Assembly (NCBI GenBank): GCA_018666055.1
Contig: JABJAS010000056.1
Coordinates: 1 to 8,009 of the forward strand
Direction of reading: 5' to 3'
Source of the DNA: Halieaceae bacterium
Lineage (GTDB): Bacteria; Pseudomonadota; Gammaproteobacteria; Pseudomonadales; Halieaceae
Length of the DNA stretch: 8,009 bases
Each line of letters opens with the position of its first letter. Position 1 is the stretch's first letter. This document shows, in pieces, positions 6,835 through 8,009 of the stretch. A program made the position numbers and the translations under genes. The notes under the pieces are model-generated. The model saw nothing but the letters and a program-made list of their open reading frames with translations, made no database searches and had not been told where the DNA came from.

Positions 6835-7896
6835 ATGGATTTTCTTCTCGACATCGGTTCATTTCTACTTCAAGCACTGATCTTACTCGCGGTCTTCCTC
6901 GTGGCGGTTGCAGGCGTAGTGGCAATTAGTCAACGAAAACGAGGATCAGGCGATGATGGCTACATCGAGGCGCGACTGCTGAATGAACGTTATGAGGCAC
7001 ATCAAGAATCCCTTCGTGCGGTAACTGAAGAGGAGGCCGACGCTAAGGCACGTGAAAAAGCGAAGAAAAAAGCAAAAAAAGTCGAAGCAAAGGCACGAAA
7101 GCGCGCATCGAAAATGGCGGACGTGGCTGAAGCTGAACATCGCCCTCGCGTCTTTGTAATCGACTTTGACGGTGACATGCAGGCCAGTGCCGTCGCGGAG
7201 CTGCGAGAGGAAGTGTCTGCGATTTTACCGGTCGCGACAGAAAAAGATGAAGTACTGGTGCGCCTTGAAAGCGGCGGTGGTGTCGTCCACGGTTATGGCT
7301 TAGCGGCTAGCCAACTCATCCGACTTAAAGACGCTGGTATTAAGTTGACGGTGTCGGTTGATAAAGTCGCCGCAAGTGGTGGCTATATGATGGCGTGTGT
7401 CGCGGACGAGATCATTGCGGCGCCGTTTGCCATTCTGGGCTCAATTGGCGTTGTTGCGCAGCTGCCCAACTTTCATCGCCTACTCAAAAAAAATGATATT
7501 GATGTTGAGATGCACACGGCAGGGGAATACAAACGAACACTGACTTTTTTTGGCGAGAACACCGATAAAGCACGCGAGAAATTTCAGGCAGATCTGGACG
7601 ATGTGCATATTCTTTTTAAGGAGTTTGTCTCAGCTAACCGGCCAATCGTAGCGATTGATCAGGTCAGCACAGGGGAGTATTGGTTCGGCCAGCGAGCGCT
7701 AGATTTGCAGTTAACAGACCGGCTCAGTACTTCTGACGCCTTTCTGCAGTCGCGGGTCGAACACAGTGACCTGATCGAGGTGCGCTATCGAGTGAAGCGT
7801 GGCTGGCAAGAGCGCCTCGGTGTTGCAGCAGAGGTGGCGGTGGAGCGAGGGTTTCGGCGAATCCTTAGGTCGGAGCAAGATCAGCGCTTTCTCTAG
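6835..7896 (+). CDS. sohB: SohB-like inner-membrane S49 family peptidase
   Basis: SohB is a membrane-anchored serine peptidase of the SppA/S49 family, facing the periplasm; its substrates are poorly defined. The 353 residues (E. coli 349) start with one membrane helix (about 9-32, LLQALILLAVFLVAVAGVV). Next comes a charged, Lys/Ala/Glu-rich probable coiled-coil linker (about 60-102). The catalytic domain begins around RVFVIDFDGDMQAS (105-118). ESGGGVVHGYG (145-155) forms the oxyanion-loop region, KVAASGGYMMACVADEI holds the nucleophile Ser181, and GEYKRTLT holds the general base Lys233, giving the Ser-Lys dyad at the expected spacing. FGQRALDLQLTD (284-295) is the usual late family motif. The ATG at 6835 lacks a strong ribosome site, and coupling to nudC is likely. 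Its 3' end overlaps the convergent SulP-like gene by 32 bp. Confidence 0.94.
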   Translation: MDFLLDIGSFLLQALILLAVFLVAVAGVVAISQRKRGSGDDGYIEARLLNERYEAHQESLRAVTEEEADAKAREKAKKKAKKVEAKARKRASKMADVAEAEHRPRVFVIDFDGDMQASAVAELREEVSAILPVATEKDEVLVRLESGGGVVHGYGLAASQLIRLKDAGIKLTVSVDKVAASGGYMMACVADEIIAAPFAILGSIGVVAQLPNFHRLLKKNDIDVEMHTAGEYKRTLTFFGENTDKAREKFQADLDDVHILFKEFVSANRPIVAIDQVSTGEYWFGQRALDLQLTDRLSTSDAFLQSRVEHSDLIEVRYRVKRGWQERLGVAAEVAVERGFRRILRSEQDQRFL

Positions 7897-8009
7897 CCGT
7901 TAACGCCGCGACGGCCACATGCTGAGATAAAAAAACCTCACCTGACAACTCCTGCAAAAAGTGACTGCGACCCAAGGCATCCATAACCGGACCCTTCACC
8001 TCGCTCAAA
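7865..8009 (-). CDS. SulP-family inorganic anion transporter, C-terminal end of STAS domain (5' partial)
   Basis: The minus strand is open from the right edge to a TAA at 7865-7867, giving the last 47 residues of a larger protein. The stretch LSEVKGPVMDALGRSHFL, followed shortly by EVFLSQHVAVAALTA, is the characteristic final part of the cytosolic STAS domain in SulP transporters (the strand ending in VKGPVMD, the helix with RSxFL, then VFLS and the closing helix). SulP proteins move sulfate, bicarbonate or related anions; which one cannot be told from this tail. The membrane part lies outside the window. The last eight or so codons lie opposite the end of sohB, so the two genes converge and overlap by 32 bp. 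No hairpin with a U-tract was found after the stop. Confidence 0.78.
   Translation of the reverse strand, partial: LSEVKGPVMDALGRSHFLQELSGEVFLSQHVAVAALTARESADLAPT

Noticed and set aside
7896..7915. Small inverted repeat GCCGT/ACGGC after the sohB stop
   Set aside because: Only five pairs with a ten-base loop and no T-tract, and it lies inside the SulP coding frame.
1..8009. Mobile element, CRISPR, tRNA/rRNA or defence-system content
   Set aside because: No transposase, integrase, repeat-spacer pattern, terminal inverted repeats or RNA gene was seen; nearly every base belongs to a recognisable housekeeping gene.

Overview
The window looks like ordinary chromosome from a free-living gammaproteobacterium. 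I base this on the gloB / yafS-like / rnhA / dnaQ neighbourhood, an NhaB and a DnaQ that track the Escherichia coli proteins closely along their length, and moderate GC with dense packing. A marine lineage of the Halieaceae or Cellvibrionales type is a reasonable guess, but the sequence alone does not prove it.

Layout. The window opens inside a plus-strand gene for a RecB/AddA-type helicase-nuclease, of which only the C-terminal nuclease domain is present. It ends at a strong bidirectional hairpin terminator (673-693). Facing it on the minus strand is an unrecognised 206-residue exported protein built from two copies of one small beta-rich unit. Upstream of that, on the same strand, is gloB (glyoxalase II). 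A 51-bp divergent gap separates gloB from a tightly coupled plus-strand operon: a YafS-like methyltransferase-fold protein, rnhA (RNase HI, ATGA overlap) and dnaQ (DNA polymerase III epsilon proofreading subunit, 8-bp overlap). The operon meets minus-strand nhaB (Na+/H+ antiporter) with no intergenic base; a perfect 10-bp hairpin lies in the last codons of dnaQ. After a 249-bp divergent intergenic region, nudC (NADH pyrophosphatase / RNA deNADding enzyme) and sohB (membrane S49 peptidase) form a plus-strand pair. At the right edge the minus strand carries the last 47 codons of a SulP-type anion transporter STAS domain, whose 3' end overlaps the sohB 3' end by 32 bp.

Functionally the window is housekeeping: DNA repair and replication fidelity (AddA/RecB-like nuclease, RNase HI, epsilon), metabolite detoxification (GloB), NAD metabolism or RNA decapping (NudC), ion homeostasis (NhaB, SulP) and envelope proteolysis (SohB). 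No mobile element, CRISPR array, tRNA, rRNA or defence island was seen, and there is no gene-free stretch above 300 bp. I do not find a new multi-gene system. The points most worth a second look are the tandem-repeat exported protein, the degenerate SAM site of the YafS-like protein kept in the rnhA-dnaQ operon, and the extreme compaction at two convergent gene ends.
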